Below are positions 35,764 through 42,825 of a stretch of DNA of 64,000 nucleotides, piece by piece. Numbering within the stretch: the stretch's first letter is position 1; every line of letters starts with the position of its first letter. The DNA is from Salinimicrobium flavum. Lineage in GTDB: Bacteria; Bacteroidota; Bacteroidia; Flavobacteriales; Flavobacteriaceae. The notes under the pieces are model-generated. The model had not been told where the DNA came from. It saw nothing but the letters and a program-made list of their open reading frames with translations, and did no database searches. Made by a program: the position numbers and the translations under genes. The stretch is from positions 558,001-622,000 of the forward strand of contig NZ_JBHULT010000006.1 in the NCBI RefSeq assembly GCF_042684505.1, written 5' to 3'.

Positions 35764-35913
35764 TCAATGGCAGCTACCACATTCCACTCCACATGATTTG
35801 GTGTTCTTGCCGTGGGCAAAAAGGAATTTTGGTTTGTATACAAACTTGGTGAACATATATCCCACTGCTATGAAAAAAGTGATAAAGACTAATATTTCCT
35901 GAATTAACTCCAT
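35764..35913 (-). CDS. FeoB-associated Cys-rich membrane protein
   Basis: A 49-residue protein, found by reading the spacer by eye. The N-terminal membrane helix (LIQEILVFITFFIAVGYMF) is followed by a short basic linker and a Cys/His tail, KSCGVECGSCH. Small proteins of this layout occur next to feoB in many Bacteroidota and Firmicutes (FeoB_associated family). It lies 20 nt after feoB on the same strand and presumably aids Fe2+ uptake. Confidence 0.85.
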   Translation of the reverse strand: MELIQEILVFITFFIAVGYMFTKFVYKPKFLFAHGKNTKSCGVECGSCH

Positions 35914-35933
35914 ATTCTTTTCTTATTTCGTTA

Positions 35934-38033
35934 TTAACTTAAAGCCTGGAAAGCTGCAAGTGCAGCTATATAGGCAATTGCGGTCATGGCTACCAGTTGT
36001 ACTACCGGCCATTTCCAGGTATTTGTTTCGCGCTTTACAATGGCAAGGGTACTCATACACTGCATTGCAAAAGCATAAAACAACAATAAACTTATTCCGC
36101 TTGCAAAGGTGAAAAGAGGTCCTCCCAGGACTTCATTTGTTTCTGAAGCCATCCTGCTTTTGATGGTCTCTTCTTCATCACTCCCTACACTGTATATGGT
36201 CGCAAGAGTGCCTACAAAAACCTCTCTTGCTGCAAAAGAACTTACAATTGCTATACCAATCTTCCAGTCATAACCCAATGGGGTTACAGCCGGTTCAATG
36301 AATTTACCCACATTTCCTATGTAAGAGTGCTGAAGCTTATATGAGGCAATCTGGTTGTCCAGCTCGGTCTGGGGTAAGAACGTTTCACTGTATTTGGAAG
36401 TGACTATCTCTTCAGCATTTTCAAATTTTTCCCCCGGTCCGTAACTCGCCAGAACCCATAATATTATTGAGATCGCCAAAATGATCTTACCTGCACCCAG
36501 TACGAAAGCTTTTGTTTTTTCCACTACGTTAAGGCCAACATTTTTGAAAATAGGCATCTTGTAGTTGGGCATTTCAATGACGAAATAGGACTTGCTTTTT
36601 ATTTTAAGGATCTTATGCAATACCCACGCAGAGAATATGGCCATTACAAAACCTAAAAGATAAAGCAACATAAGAGTAATACCCTGAAGATTAAAACCGA
36701 GGAAAGATTTTTCGGGAATCACGAGAGCAATAATTATGAGGTAAACCGGAAGCCGTGCAGAACATGTGGTAAAGGGAACCACCAGAATGGTAATGAGTCT
36801 TTCCTTCCAGTTCTCGATATTCCGGGTGGCCATTACTGCCGGAATGGCACAGGCTGTGCCCGATACCAGGGGCACTACACTTTTTCCACTGAGCCCGAAC
36901 TTTCGCATACTTCGGTCCATCAGGAACACTACTCTGCTCATATAGCCACTCTCTTCCAGGATCGAAATGAACAGGAAGAGAAAGGCAATTTGGGGAATAA
37001 AAATAACGATACCGCCCAAACCGGGGATGACGCCTTCGGCTATCAAATTGGTAAATGATCCTGCAGGTAAATGTTGTTTAGCCAGCTCACTGAATAATAC
37101 AAAAGTGCTGTCTATAAAATCCATAGGGTAGCTTGACCAGTCATAGATGGCCTGGAAGATCAAAAGTAGGATTCCGAAGAAGATCACATACCCCCAAACC
37201 TTGTGGGTAAGTATCCTGTCAAAAGAAGCACGTAGACCTTTAGCGGCATTTACATCAATGGTCAGTGCCTTTTTAAGCACTCCATTTATGAATTGGTACC
37301 GAAGAATAGTTTCCTTCTGCTGCATCCGCTTCAGGGTACCTTCATCTTTGGTTACAAAATCCTGATTATTGAGGATATTGTTCCGGTTCACATTTCCAAA
37401 GTTCACATCCTGGGTGATCACCAGCCATAACTTGTAGAGAGACTGATTAGGAAACGCATTACGCAACCTGTCAAAATAAGGAGGATCCATGACAGACGCA
37501 TTGAGACATGGCTCTGTAGAGATGTGCCGGTAATTGAGAATATGCTCTTTAAGTTCTTCTATTCCCTGCTTTTTCCTGGCACTTACCAGTGCTATACGGG
37601 TATTTAATTCTTTCTCGAGCTGCTTGATATCAAGGGAGATCCCTTTTCTCTTCATCCTGTCGGCCATGTTAATCACCAGGATGGTGGGAATTTCCAGGTC
37701 CTTGATCTGGGTAAAGAGCAATAAATTTCTTTTCAGGTTCTCAACATCACTTACCACCACGGCAACATCGGGATAATCCTTGTCATTTTTGTTAAGCAAC
37801 AATTCAATGACCACATTCTCATCTAGGGAAGAGGCGTTAAGGCTATAGGTTCCCGGCAGATCAAGAATATGGGCTTTCACATTGTTGGGCAGCTTGCAGA
37901 TTCCCTCTTTTTTCTCCACAGTAATACCCGGGTAATTTCCTACCTGTTGGTTGAGCCCGGTTAACTGGTTAAAAACGGAAGTTTTCCCTGTGTTTGGATT
38001 CCCAATAAGCGCAACATTGATCTGTTTGCCCAT
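35934..38033 (-). CDS. feoB: Ferrous iron transporter FeoB
   Basis: The 699-residue protein has an N-terminal G domain with GNPNTGKTS (G1, residues 11-19), DLPGTYSL (G3) and NMAD (G4). It continues into a membrane domain with two Gate repeats (for example VPLVSGTACAIPAVMATR and FAAREVFVGTLATIYSVG). It imports Fe2+ across the inner membrane. It is separate from FeoA, whose gene is 3 nt upstream. Confidence 0.97.
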   Translation of the reverse strand: MGKQINVALIGNPNTGKTSVFNQLTGLNQQVGNYPGITVEKKEGICKLPNNVKAHILDLPGTYSLNASSLDENVVIELLLNKNDKDYPDVAVVVSDVENLKRNLLLFTQIKDLEIPTILVINMADRMKRKGISLDIKQLEKELNTRIALVSARKKQGIEELKEHILNYRHISTEPCLNASVMDPPYFDRLRNAFPNQSLYKLWLVITQDVNFGNVNRNNILNNQDFVTKDEGTLKRMQQKETILRYQFINGVLKKALTIDVNAAKGLRASFDRILTHKVWGYVIFFGILLLIFQAIYDWSSYPMDFIDSTFVLFSELAKQHLPAGSFTNLIAEGVIPGLGGIVIFIPQIAFLFLFISILEESGYMSRVVFLMDRSMRKFGLSGKSVVPLVSGTACAIPAVMATRNIENWKERLITILVVPFTTCSARLPVYLIIIALVIPEKSFLGFNLQGITLMLLYLLGFVMAIFSAWVLHKILKIKSKSYFVIEMPNYKMPIFKNVGLNVVEKTKAFVLGAGKIILAISIILWVLASYGPGEKFENAEEIVTSKYSETFLPQTELDNQIASYKLQHSYIGNVGKFIEPAVTPLGYDWKIGIAIVSSFAAREVFVGTLATIYSVGSDEEETIKSRMASETNEVLGGPLFTFASGISLLLFYAFAMQCMSTLAIVKRETNTWKWPVVQLVAMTAIAYIAALAAFQALS

Positions 38034-38036
38034 GAT

Positions 38037-38267
38037 TTACGGGATAATATCTATTTGTATATTCTGGGCAGTCTCCTTGCGTATGGCAAGGTGGCTGCCA
38101 TTAATGTTAAGGTAAATGGGGTCTTTGAAGGGGGCGGTCTGCACCAGCTCCACTTCATTTCCCGGCAAGCAGCCCATCTCGAGTAATTTCAGAGGTATGA
38201 TATCTACTGAAAACTCTTTGATAATGCCCCGTTGGCCCCTTTTAAGATCGGCGATCGTGCTACTCAA
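38037..38267 (-). CDS. feoA: FeoA-family protein
   Basis: The 76-residue SH3-like FeoA protein works with FeoB. The sequence shows the family pattern (IADLKRGQRGIIKEF, PLKLLEMGCLPGNEVEL, SHLAIRKETA). It begins with TTG at 38267, since no ATG fits. Its leader carries a possible metal-regulator box. Confidence 0.93.
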   Translation of the reverse strand: MSSTIADLKRGQRGIIKEFSVDIIPLKLLEMGCLPGNEVELVQTAPFKDPIYLNINGSHLAIRKETAQNIQIDIIP

Positions 38268-38271
38268 TGTT

Positions 38272-38291
38272 TATTTAGATTGATTTTAAAC
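38272..38291. promoter_or_regulatory. Possible second, imperfect DtxR-type box before feoA
   Basis: TATTTAGATTGATTTTAAAC shares the TTTAGA half and the T-rich/A-rich flanks with the perfect palindrome at 34199-34230, but its right half is degenerate. It lies between the feoA -7 element and the start codon, where a bound repressor could block transcription. Speculative. Confidence 0.3.
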
Positions 38292-38295
38292 AAGG

Positions 38296-38303
38296 CAAAA
38301 ATA
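38296..38303 (-). promoter_or_regulatory. feo operon promoter -7 element
   Basis: On the minus strand TATTTTTG matches TAnnTTTG, 28 nt before the feoA start. Confidence 0.5.
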
Positions 38304-38402
38304 AGGCAAAATTCAGGATTAGAAAAACTTGTGTGTAGAAAAGAGAAAATAATTCGTCTAAAGATGATCCTTATCAGAAAATAAGGCTTCAGGGGAACAT
38401 TT

Positions 38403-39068
38403 TCAGTCCTTTTTTAATACCTTAATGTCGTGCAGCAGGTCCTGGATAGCTTCGGGATCTGTACCGTCATAAAACCCCCTTATCCTTTTCTTTTTATCCA
38501 CCAGAACGAAATTCTCGGTGTGAATGAGATCAAAAGGTCCGGCATCCCCTTCGCTCTTAGCTGCCAGGTAAGACTTACGGGCGAGTTCGTAGATTTGTTT
38601 CTTATCGCCCGTCACCAGGTTCCACTTATCATCGTTCACCCCTTTTTCAACCGCGTATTTTTTAAGCTGCGGCACGCTGTCAGCTTGCGGGATCACAGTA
38701 TGGGACAGTAACAGCACCTCAGGATCATTTTTTAACTCCTCCTGTATCTGCAGCATGTGATCTGTCATTATAGGACAAATAGTAGTGCAGGTGGTGAAAA
38801 AGAAATCGGCGACATAGATCTTGTCATTATAGAATTCCTGGGTGATCGTATCGCCATTTTGATTGTACAGTTCAAAATCTGCAATGGTGTGGTATTTTCT
38901 CACTTCCTGTACTGTGGAATCCACCAATTCATTCGTGACCATATTGGGCTGATAGACCGGCAGGCGTTCTTTTGGGTTGAGGATGTTGTAAATAATAATA
39001 ATAATGATCACGGAAAGGACAAAAAGGAAAATTCCGAAGAACTTATATTTAGCAAAGAACCGAACCAT
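38403..39068 (-). CDS. SCO family protein (copper chaperone-like)
   Basis: The 221-residue protein has an N-terminal membrane anchor (FGIFLFVLSVIIIIIIYNIL) and a periplasmic thioredoxin-like SCO1/SenC domain. The copper-binding CxxxC is in FFFTTCTTICPIMTDHM and a distal His in DLIHTENFVLVD completes the site. SCO proteins help assemble the CuA centre of cytochrome oxidase. It stands alone between feo and rseP. Confidence 0.92.
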   Translation of the reverse strand: MVRFFAKYKFFGIFLFVLSVIIIIIIYNILNPKERLPVYQPNMVTNELVDSTVQEVRKYHTIADFELYNQNGDTITQEFYNDKIYVADFFFTTCTTICPIMTDHMLQIQEELKNDPEVLLLSHTVIPQADSVPQLKKYAVEKGVNDDKWNLVTGDKKQIYELARKSYLAAKSEGDAGPFDLIHTENFVLVDKKKRIRGFYDGTDPEAIQDLLHDIKVLKKD

Positions 39069-39167
39069 CTTGTAGGATTTGTGGCAAAATTACATCCTAA
39101 TAATCAATTTTTAAGACCAAACCTTACAAATTTCAAGCGGTTTTTTTCTGCGGGCCCATTTCACTTT

Positions 39168-39195
39168 TTTGGCAACCTTTAAAAGGTTACTTTTG
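39168..39195 (+). promoter_or_regulatory. rseP promoter
   Basis: TTTG (39168-39171), a 16-nt spacer and TACTTTTG (39188-39195) match the Bacteroidota pattern, 26 nt before the ATG at 39222. Confidence 0.55.
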
Positions 39196-39221
39196 TGCGA
39201 TTTTAATTTACGCGTTTGAGT

Positions 39222-40595
39222 ATGGATCCGTTTTTTATAAAAGCTTTACAGTTAATATTAAGTTTATCAATCCTTATCGTGCTGCACGAACTTGGGCACT
39301 TTATTCCGGCAAAGATGTTTGGGATAAAAGTGGAGAAGTTCTTCCTCTTTTTTGATGTAAAATTTGCCCTTTTTAAGAAAAAGATCGGTGATACCGTTTA
39401 CGGGGTGGGATGGCTGCCTTTAGGTGGATATGTTAAGATCGCCGGGATGATAGATGAGAGTATGGACAAGGAGCAGATGGCGCAACCGCCCAAGCCCTGG
39501 GAGTTCCGGAGCAAACCTGCATGGCAACGTTTAATCGTGATGGTTGGTGGGGTGACGGTAAATATTGTTTTAGGTTTCGTAATATACATGATGGTGGTCT
39601 TCGTTTGGGGGAGCCCGTACATCACACCCCAGGACATGCCAAACGGTTTTGCAGTAGATGATTCTTTTAAAGAATATGGGTTTAGAGACGGCGATAAGGT
39701 CCTTCGTGTAAATGGAGAGAATCTGCAGAATAGTATTGATATCAACAAATACCTTTTTCTGCGTGATGTAAATAATATTACTGTGGAACATCAGGATGGT
39801 ACTTCTGAAACCATTGCAATACCTGAAGATATTGGTTCTGAAATGTTTGAACAAGGGGTGATGCAACCGTTCATTCCTATGACTATTCCGGTACTGGATT
39901 CTGTAGTTTCTGGTAGTCCTGCAGATCTTGCGGGCTTGAGAAAAGGTGACAGGATCATTTCAATTAATGATATTGAAATAGGATACTGGCATCAGGTGAC
40001 CAGGAAAGTAGATGAAAGTGAGGGAAGGGAGTTAACACTGGTTTACAGCCGTGACGGGGAATTGGAGAGCGTGGAAATGGATCAGGATAAATCTGAAGTT
40101 CTTAAAAATAATTTGAAGACCGTCTCTCTTACCCCCGATGAGGAGGGGAATTTGGGAGTATATGTAGATCCAAAGGCTTCTATTAAGATCAGCAGGGAGC
40201 ACTATTCCTTTTCTGAAAGTATAGAAAAAGGTTTTGACCTGGCGTATTGGACCCTTCATGATTATGTAGCGCAGTTTAAATATGTCTTTACCAAGAAAGG
40301 AGCAACGCAAGTGGGAGGCTTCGGGGCAATTGGCGGACTTTTCCCCGATGCGTGGAACTGGCAGGCCTTCTGGATGACTACCGCATTTATATCGATCATC
40401 CTGGCCTTTATGAACATTTTGCCAATTCCGGCGCTTGATGGTGGCCATGTGGTATTCCTGTTGTATGAGATGGTAACCGGTAGAAAACCAAATGAGAAAT
40501 TTATGGAATATGCCCAGCTCGTAGGATTCGTGATCCTCATTGCTTTGGTGCTGTTCGCTAACGGGAATGATATCTACAGGTGGTTATTTGAATAA
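39222..40595 (+). CDS. rseP: RseP-type site-2 zinc metalloprotease
   Basis: The 457-residue intramembrane protease has the zinc motif HELGH in the first membrane helix (residues about 23-27) and a distal ligand motif in IPALDGGHVV. One or two PDZ domains lie between (for example GSPADLAGLRKGDRIISINDIEIG). It cleaves anti-sigma factors or leftover signal peptides. The start is set to ATG 39222, two codons after an alternative TTG. Confidence 0.94.
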   Translation: MDPFFIKALQLILSLSILIVLHELGHFIPAKMFGIKVEKFFLFFDVKFALFKKKIGDTVYGVGWLPLGGYVKIAGMIDESMDKEQMAQPPKPWEFRSKPAWQRLIVMVGGVTVNIVLGFVIYMMVVFVWGSPYITPQDMPNGFAVDDSFKEYGFRDGDKVLRVNGENLQNSIDINKYLFLRDVNNITVEHQDGTSETIAIPEDIGSEMFEQGVMQPFIPMTIPVLDSVVSGSPADLAGLRKGDRIISINDIEIGYWHQVTRKVDESEGRELTLVYSRDGELESVEMDQDKSEVLKNNLKTVSLTPDEEGNLGVYVDPKASIKISREHYSFSESIEKGFDLAYWTLHDYVAQFKYVFTKKGATQVGGFGAIGGLFPDAWNWQAFWMTTAFISIILAFMNILPIPALDGGHVVFLLYEMVTGRKPNEKFMEYAQLVGFVILIALVLFANGNDIYRWLFE

Positions 40596-40618
40596 TTTCC
40601 TGAATATATTCTGAACAA

Positions 40619-40655
40619 TAAGGCTGGAAAATGGTATTTTTCAGCCTTTATTTTT
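40619..40655 (+). terminator. rseP terminator
   Basis: AAGGCTGGAAAAT pairs with ATTTTTCAGCCTT around GGT and is followed by TATTTTTTC. Confidence 0.7.
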
Positions 40656-40825
40656 TCTTAAAATGTGTAAGGTTCTTGCCTTTATTCTGCTTCGGAAGCT
40701 CTTCGGAAAATGGCATTTTTGAGAGGAGTTCTTTTGACTGTTTCCTTATTACAGAGAGGAGGTGCATGATCCAAATCATGCCTGAAGTTATGCCGGAAGC
40801 TGAGAACATTCGTTAATATATAACA
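40656..40825. other. Intergenic, no gene supported
   Basis: Between the rseP terminator and the tRNA-array terminator there is no convincing gene. One open frame of about 60 codons lacks family features. Confidence 0.5.
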
Positions 40826-40854
40826 ACAAAAAAAGCCAACCTTACGGCTGGCTT
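40826..40854 (-). terminator. Terminator closing the tRNA-Asn/GIY-YIG array
   Basis: On the minus strand AAGCCA ... TGGCTT is followed by seven T. It is a diverged copy of the terminator after tRNA-Asn at 41205-41231, so the duplicated unit included both the tRNA 3' end and its terminator. Confidence 0.65.
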
Positions 40855-40860
40855 AATATG

Positions 40861-40917
40861 CTCCTCCTCTTGGGCTCGAACCAACCCCGATAGCTATCGG
40901 GGCTCTGATAACGATCA
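40861..40917 (-). pseudogene. Degenerate tRNA-Asn 3' part with inserted palindrome
   Basis: The acceptor 3' strand and T-arm (GGTTCGAGCCCAAGAGGAGG) are identical to the intact tRNA-Asn genes nearby. The anticodon arm is altered (CTGAT-CGTT-ATCAG) and the variable region is replaced by an 18-bp palindrome. The 5' half is missing and its place is taken by the end of the GIY-YIG gene, whose TGA stop lies inside the repeat. Confidence 0.8.
40885..40902. repeat. Perfect 18-nt palindrome
   Basis: CCCCGATAGCTATCGGGG is fully self-complementary and sits where the tRNA variable loop should be. From memory, similar GATAGCTATC palindromes recur in flavobacterial genomes; this was not checked here. Confidence 0.7.
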
Positions 40918-41199
40918 GGAATATTTCTTTTTTAGGTTCTCTACCATTTCAGGATACCTCTTTAGGTTTTGAATATACTTTCTGCTCTTCATTTTCTTAA
41001 TATGCTTCTCAATGTTAACTGCCTGTTTTTTATCTGCACAATCTGATTTGAAGAACAACTGCCAATCAGCTGCTTTTCCAGTAAACTTATATCCCGGTGA
41101 AGAATGATGGAATGCCATCCTTAATCCTAGATTGGAAGATGACCCAACATAAAATCTGTCTAATTTTATCGAATAAAGAATATATACAACGTATCCCAT
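40915..41199 (-). CDS. GIY-YIG nuclease-domain protein (UPF0213 type)
   Basis: The 94-residue protein consists of a single GIY-YIG domain: GYVVYILYS (GIY), DRFYVGSSSNLGLRMAFHH (YIG with the catalytic Arg) and the later Glu in NIEKHIKKMKSRKYI. Such small proteins resemble SLX1/UvrC catalytic domains and some homing endonucleases. The ATG at 41199 follows the terminator of the upstream tRNA-Asn by only a few bases. It is flanked on both sides by tRNA-Asn 3' sequence. Confidence 0.88.
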   Translation of the reverse strand: MGYVVYILYSIKLDRFYVGSSSNLGLRMAFHHSSPGYKFTGKAADWQLFFKSDCADKKQAVNIEKHIKKMKSRKYIQNLKRYPEMVENLKKKYS

Positions 41200-41204
41200 A
41201 GAAA

Positions 41205-41231
41205 ACAAAAAAGCCACCTCATGGGTGGCTT
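41205..41231 (-). terminator. Terminator after tRNA-Asn (proximal copy)
   Basis: On the minus strand AAGCCACC pairs with GGTGGCTT and is followed by TTTTTTG, 8 nt after the tRNA 3' end and just before the GIY-YIG ATG. Confidence 0.75.
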
Positions 41232-41239
41232 AAATTTTG

Positions 41240-41313
41240 CTCCTCCTCTTGGGCTCGAACCAAGGACCCTCTGATTAACAGTCAGATGCTCTAACCAACT
41301 GAGCTAAGGAGGA
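41240..41313 (-). tRNA. tRNA-Asn (GTT)
   Basis: A 74-nt cloverleaf: acceptor TCCTCCT/AGGAGGA, D-arm GCTC/GAGC, anticodon stem TCTGA/TCAGA with loop CTGTTAA (anticodon GTT), T-arm CTTGG/CCAAG with TTCGAGC, discriminator G. CCA is not encoded. Identical to the copy at 41453-41526. Confidence 0.95.
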
Positions 41314-41366
41314 ATTTCAATATGTCTTCAGTGATATTAAGGGCACTAAAACCCTTTCAAAATTTG

Positions 41367-41383
41367 CTCCTCCTCTTGGGCTC
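41367..41383 (-). pseudogene. tRNA-Asn 3' fragment
   Basis: GAGCCCAAGAGGAGGAG, the last part of the T-arm and the acceptor strand, followed by the same GCAAATTTTG flank as the intact copy at 41453. The upstream side is replaced by a GC-richer sequence (41384-41430) that can form local stems (for example GCGAAGTGGAACGGAGACG on the minus strand). Confidence 0.75.
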
Positions 41384-41452
41384 CCCTCGTCTCCGTTCCA
41401 CTTCGCTCGGGACAGGCTTCTCGCCCAACAGAATTACATCTTCCAAAATTTG

Positions 41453-41526
41453 CTCCTCCTCTTGGGCTCGAACCAAGGACCCTCTGATTAACAGTCAGAT
41501 GCTCTAACCAACTGAGCTAAGGAGGA
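41453..41526 (-). tRNA. tRNA-Asn (GTT), second copy
   Basis: Same 74-nt cloverleaf and anticodon GTT as 41240-41313, with no sequence difference seen. It is the first gene of the leftward array. Its 3' flank leads into the fragment at 41367-41383. Confidence 0.95.
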
Positions 41527-41650
41527 ATGTTGCAAACAATTTTGCGGTTGCAAATATAATGTTATTTTTATTTTCCGCTAAATAATCTGGCAAAAATTAA
41601 AAAGAATTTTGACCGTTTAAAACCGAAAGAACCTTTTAAATTTCACTAAG

Positions 41651-41680
41651 AAAACCCGGATGATTTTCCGGGTTTTTATT
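41651..41680. terminator. Terminator between tRNA array and proC
   Basis: AAAACCCGG (41651-41659) pairs with CCGGGTTTT (41668-41676), with A- and T-tracts on both sides. It probably ends proC transcription on the minus strand. Confidence 0.65.
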
Positions 41681-41699
41681 TCCAGGAAATGGATTGAGA

Positions 41700-42506
41700 T
41701 TACTCCCCTTCTCCCAATTCTACTGCCCTGTTAAAAGCCGCGTAGGCTGCTTCCTTGATCAGCTCCTTGACGTTATTGTCGTCCATGGAGTCGAGAGCTG
41801 CTCTCGTTGTACCTCCCTTTGAAGCTACACGGTCCATCCATAAAGTAGGTGAAAGGTCATTTCTATTGAAAAGTTCTACCGCACCTTCAAAGGTTTTACT
41901 AACCAACACCCGGGAATCGTTATCAGAAAAGCCCATTTTTTTTGCTGCTTCCAGCATTGAGTTCATAAAGTAAAAAACATAAGCGGGACCGCTACCCGAA
42001 ATCCCTGTAGAAGCATCAATATAGTTCTGGTTCTCTACATGTATGGATTCACCTGTAGTATCCAGCAGATTCCTGATCATTAAAAGCTCCACCCTTGAAA
42101 CCTCTTTTGATTCGGTGAAGGATGTCACACCTTTTCCAACCTGTGCCGGAAGATTGGGCATGGTTCGAATTACCTTTTTGATGCCCAGGCCTTCCTGAAT
42201 GGTCTCAATGGTAACCCCGGCCATAAGGGAAACAGCGATTTGCTCATCATTCATCATTGGTTTCATTCTTTCGAACAATTCATCACTGTGAAAAGGTTTA
42301 ACTGCCAGGAAGATCACGTCTGCCGTGGGTAAAGCATCCTCCAGCTTTTCGTGCACATCAAAGATCTCCATTTCCTTCAGGGAAATGATCTTATCTGGTG
42401 ATACATCATACACCATAAGCTTGCGACGGTTCAAAATGGGGGAGGAGGCCATCCCTTCCGCATACGTTAAACCCATATTTCCTGCTCCAATAACTAAAAC
42501 TTTCAT
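41700..42506 (-). CDS. proC: Pyrroline-5-carboxylate reductase
   Basis: The 268-residue enzyme makes the last step of proline synthesis. It has an N-terminal Rossmann motif VLVIGAGNMGLTYAEGM and the substrate-site signature STGISGSGPAYVFYFMNSMLEAA near the middle, with SKGGTTRAALDSM before the C-terminus. It appears monocistronic. Confidence 0.95.
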   Translation of the reverse strand: MKVLVIGAGNMGLTYAEGMASSPILNRRKLMVYDVSPDKIISLKEMEIFDVHEKLEDALPTADVIFLAVKPFHSDELFERMKPMMNDEQIAVSLMAGVTIETIQEGLGIKKVIRTMPNLPAQVGKGVTSFTESKEVSRVELLMIRNLLDTTGESIHVENQNYIDASTGISGSGPAYVFYFMNSMLEAAKKMGFSDNDSRVLVSKTFEGAVELFNRNDLSPTLWMDRVASKGGTTRAALDSMDDNNVKELIKEAAYAAFNRAVELGEGE

Positions 42507-42790
42507 GTATTCACTTTTTGATTTTGCCTGTCTTCAATAGAAGACGACACTATAATTTAATAATTTAATTTCAGGTAGTTATGTGCAAAGACTGTACGGG
42601 AGAGGCTTTATTTTAAATGAATATTCAGGATATAGCCATGGAAACAGTGCAGGGTGTTGGTTTTAAAGGGTTTCCGGGGTAATAGTTTTCTTGGGATGTA
42701 ATGAACCTTTATCCGCAATACCCGTATTTTCCTGAAATTATGTCAGGAAAATGCATTTTATGCTGAAAATAGTTACCTGAAAATTAATAG
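42507..42790. other. Divergent spacer, no gene seen
   Basis: This spacer separates proC (leftward) and the M28 peptidase (rightward). No frame with family features, tRNA or strong hairpin was found. It presumably holds the proC promoter, though no exact TAnnTTTG was identified for it. Confidence 0.5.
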
Positions 42791-42798
42791 TATATTTG
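42791..42798 (+). promoter_or_regulatory. Promoter -7 element of the M28 peptidase gene
   Basis: TATATTTG matches TAnnTTTG, 27 nt before the chosen ATG. A longer in-frame reading from a TTG at 42796 would overlap it. Confidence 0.5.
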
Positions 42799-42825
42799 AA
42801 AACCTTGATTTTTAAAACAGTACTT

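Noticed and set aside
39174..39188. AACCTTT-A-AAAGGTT palindrome before rseP
   Set aside because: Short arms lying between promoter elements; likely chance in A/T-rich DNA.
41322..41507. Open frame across the tRNA-Asn fragments
   Set aside because: It translates tRNA and repeat sequence and cannot be a real protein gene.
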